Assembly: GCA_001829005.1 (NCBI GenBank)
Contig: MIAG01000001.1
Location: 590,383 to 652,082 of the forward strand
Length of the DNA stretch: 61,700 nt
Origin: Sphingobacteriia bacterium RIFOXYC2_FULL_35_18
GTDB taxonomy: Bacteria; Bacteroidota; Bacteroidia; Chitinophagales; Chitinophagaceae
Reading direction: 5' to 3'
Part shown: positions 60,027 to 61,700 of the stretch, piece after piece
How the letters are laid out: the number at the start of each line of letters is the position of its first letter
How positions within the stretch are numbered: the stretch's first letter is position 1
Notes under the pieces: model-generated
Databases searched by the model: none
Told to the model about the DNA's origin: nothing
The model's input: only the letters and a program-made list of their open reading frames with translations
Program-made: the position numbers and the translations under genes

Positions 60027-60896
60027 ATGAGTAATAATAGAAGAGATTTCTTAAAAACAGCAAGCCTTGCTGCTGCAGGTTTAAGTTTACCCTTTGTTGG
60101 TAAATCAAATTTCTTGCACACTTTAGGCGAAACAAAAAAACTTTCTGCATTTGGTTTGCAATTGTGGACTGTTAAAGAAGATATGATGAAAGATGCCAAG
60201 GGCACTTTAGCAAAACTGTCTTCTTACGGGTATAAGCAAATTGAAAGTTTTGAAGGCCCTAAAGGATTTTTCTGGGGTTGGAAAAATACTGAGTTCAAAA
60301 AATATATGGACGATTTAGGGATGAGCTTAGTGTCTGCTCACTCTAATAACACCGTAGATTTTGAACGTAAAGCAGCCGAAGCAGCTGAAGTAGGAGTGAA
60401 GTATTTGATTTGTCCTTACAAAGGAGCACAAAAATCGATTGACGATTTCAAACGTTTCAACGACGAGTTTAATAAGAGTGGTGAAATCTGTAAGAAAAAC
60501 GGAATTCGTTTTGCCTACCATAACCACGATTACTCCTTCAAAGTATTAGACGGTCAAGTTCCTCAAACCGTTATGATGGAAGGAACGGATGCTGGTTTAG
60601 TAGATTTTGAAATGGATATTTATTGGGTGGTTGCAGCCAATGAAGATCCAATTGCATGGGCTAAAAAATACCCAAACCGTTTTAGACTTTGTCATGTAAA
60701 AGACCAAACTAAAACCGCAAAAGGTATTGAGTCTTGTCATATTGGTAAAGGCAATATCGATTTCAAGAAGATACTCGGTCAGATGAAGAAATACGGTATG
60801 CAACACCATATTGTTGAGCAAGAAGCATTTACAGGAACCAATCCTTTGGAAAGTGCAGAAAAGAATGCGGCTTACATGAAGGAGTTCTCAATCTAA
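60027..60896 (+). CDS. Exported sugar phosphate isomerase/epimerase-type TIM-barrel protein
   Basis: 289 aa. Tat leader NNRRDFLKTASLAAAGLSLPF. Core of the AP-endonuclease-2 family: FGLQLWTVKEDMMKDAKGTL near residue 40, YKQIESFEGP, FAYHNHDYSFK near 165, DFEMDIYWVVAA near 195 and CHVKDQTK near 220, with metal-binding Glu, Asp and His. Related exported proteins accompany Gfo/Idh/MocA oxidoreductases in 3-keto-sugar pathways. A strong terminator follows. Confidence 0.85.
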   Translation: MSNNRRDFLKTASLAAAGLSLPFVGKSNFLHTLGETKKLSAFGLQLWTVKEDMMKDAKGTLAKLSSYGYKQIESFEGPKGFFWGWKNTEFKKYMDDLGMSLVSAHSNNTVDFERKAAEAAEVGVKYLICPYKGAQKSIDDFKRFNDEFNKSGEICKKNGIRFAYHNHDYSFKVLDGQVPQTVMMEGTDAGLVDFEMDIYWVVAANEDPIAWAKKYPNRFRLCHVKDQTKTAKGIESCHIGKGNIDFKKILGQMKKYGMQHHIVEQEAFTGTNPLESAEKNAAYMKEFSI

Positions 60897-60923
60897 AAAT
60901 TCATTCATATTCTAGAATATGAA

Positions 60924-60954
60924 ATGGGTTAGCTAAACGAGCTAGCCCATTTTT
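60924..60954 (+). terminator. Intrinsic terminator after the 60027 gene
   Basis: An 11-bp stem (60924-60934 with 60940-60950, one T-G wobble) with a 5-nt loop, followed by four T, one G and three more T. Confidence 0.85.
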
Positions 60955-60984
60955 GTTTCGGGGGGCTTTAGTTTTTTAAAATAA

Positions 60985-61017
60985 AAACCCGCATAAAAAA
61001 TTCTTCTATGCGGGTTT
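60985..61017 (-). terminator. Intrinsic terminator of the leftward Gfo/Idh/MocA gene
   Basis: An 11-bp stem (60985-60995 with 61007-61017) around an 11-nt loop. On the minus strand it is followed by a T-rich run. It backs onto the opposite terminator 30 bp away, so each convergent gene has its own. Confidence 0.8.
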
Positions 61018-61038
61018 GTTTGAAACAAGTATTTACAT

Positions 61039-61700
61039 TTAGAATGTTCTGTATTCCTTTTTCACAAACTGATTGGCTTCATCAAAGTTGGTGATTTTCA
61101 TATTAGGACCGTCCCAAAGTAGTTTGATATTTCTGCCGGGATAAGACACTCTTCCATTAGCCGCTTTCTTCTGAATATCGAAACTTCTAATAGCTAGGTT
61201 GCCCATTAACACACTTTCCGTTAAAGGACCAGCAATATTAAAATTAGAACTTAACTCTTTTTCTTCGGGTGAACCATAACCGGCAATGGCAGCTTCAACC
61301 CATGCAGCATAGTGACCTGCGTCACCTTTTGGAACACGCTTAATGGTTTGCGGAACAGCATCATATTCCTTGCTCTTAGATGTTGGCAATAAATTAGGTA
61401 AAGCACCATAAGTGCCACAAATCATTTTACCTTTTGTTCCTTCAAAAATGGCTCCATTACCACCGTCTCCCATCATTTCATTTGGTCCTAATTCTTCAGG
61501 ACGTGCAGGTTGAATTCCTCCATCCATCCAATGAAGTTTTACATCTGGTTTTCCATTTTGTCCTTTGAAGGTTAGGATAATATGTGATGCAGTAGGACAG
61601 CTTTCAGGATAATAAGCGCGTGTCCATGGTTGTAAATACCTGGTGGCTACACTACACTCCGCAGAAACAGGATATCCCAATCCTAATACTGCAAAAGCAG
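61039..61700 (-). CDS. Gfo/Idh/MocA-family oxidoreductase, C-terminal part (truncated by window)
   Basis: 220 codons remain and the frame is open to the last base, so the N-terminal Rossmann domain lies outside. The visible part fits the GFO C-terminal domain of exported Bacteroidota oxidoreductases: LGYPVSAECSVATRY, YPESCPTASHIILTFKG, GDGGNGAIFEGTKGKMICGTYGA and the GNLAIRSF segment near the end. The family commonly has a Tat signal and acts on sugars in the periplasm. It is convergent with the exported isomerase gene at 60027 and probably belongs to the same pathway. Confidence 0.85.
   Translation of the reverse strand, partial: AFAVLGLGYPVSAECSVATRYLQPWTRAYYPESCPTASHIILTFKGQNGKPDVKLHWMDGGIQPARPEELGPNEMMGDGGNGAIFEGTKGKMICGTYGALPNLLPTSKSKEYDAVPQTIKRVPKGDAGHYAAWVEAAIAGYGSPEEKELSSNFNIAGPLTESVLMGNLAIRSFDIQKKAANGRVSYPGRNIKLLWDGPNMKITNFDEANQFVKKEYRTF

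Noticed and set aside
1..61700. tRNA, rRNA or other structural RNA genes
   Set aside because: I looked for T-loop motifs and rRNA-like stretches on both strands by eye and found none; a covariance search would be needed to exclude small RNAs.

Overview
The window is chromosomal DNA from a member of the Bacteroidota, most likely a free-living aquatic Chitinophagaceae (Sediminibacterium-like). The assignment is an inference from several signs: lineage genes (gldC, DUF4290, DUF6089, DUF5687, a PheS with a four-Cys insert), TAnnTTTG-type -7 boxes in front of many genes, few Shine-Dalgarno sequences, AT-rich coding DNA, and a proteorhodopsin-type pump with its retinal genes. I found no tRNA, rRNA, CRISPR array, transposase or integrase.

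Layout. 1-5.2 kb: the 3' end of a tricorn-like S41 protease, a leftward DUF4290-murA-plug-protein operon, and divergent pheS. 5.2-6.8 kb: desaturase and recO. 6.8-13.4 kb: a propeller-type histidine kinase and NarL-type regulator divergent from two secreted or lipoprotein genes, with a shared 7-2-7 inverted repeat at two sites. 13.6-16.6 kb: phototrophy cassette of rhodopsin, lycopene cyclase and Blh beta-carotene dioxygenase. 17.9-21.5 kb: rplM-rpsI-rpsB-tsf-pyrH. 21.5-25.1 kb: a TolC protein, an aminotransferase and a small HTH/response-regulator pair. 25.1-32.8 kb: tetR-tolC-MFP-RND efflux operon plus an AIM24-like gene, with a clear autoregulated promoter. 32.9-38.5 kb: housekeeping and envelope genes. 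38.5-46.2 kb: conserved envelope block DUF6089-uppS-bamA-skp-skp-murI followed by rpmH-rnpA-yidD. 46.2-47.5 kb: a lipoprotein and superoxide dismutase. 47.5-52.7 kb: an accessory block of seven genes bracketed by two related repeat-rich noncoding stretches, one gene carrying a homopolymer frameshift. 52.7-61.7 kb: tadA, then a sugar-oxidation cluster (DUF1080, cytochrome c, TIM-barrel isomerases, Gfo/Idh/MocA oxidoreductases, and a GMC dehydrogenase with its Tat-borne small subunit) that looks like a periplasmic 3-keto-glycoside pathway.

How they work together. CrtY makes beta-carotene, Blh cleaves it to retinal, and the rhodopsin uses retinal to pump protons; the earlier carotenoid genes are not in this window. 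BamA and its Skp chaperones, UppS, MurA and MurI serve outer-membrane and peptidoglycan synthesis. The terminal cluster should oxidise sugars or glycosides in the periplasm, pass electrons to a cytochrome c, and isomerise or cleave the keto-sugars.
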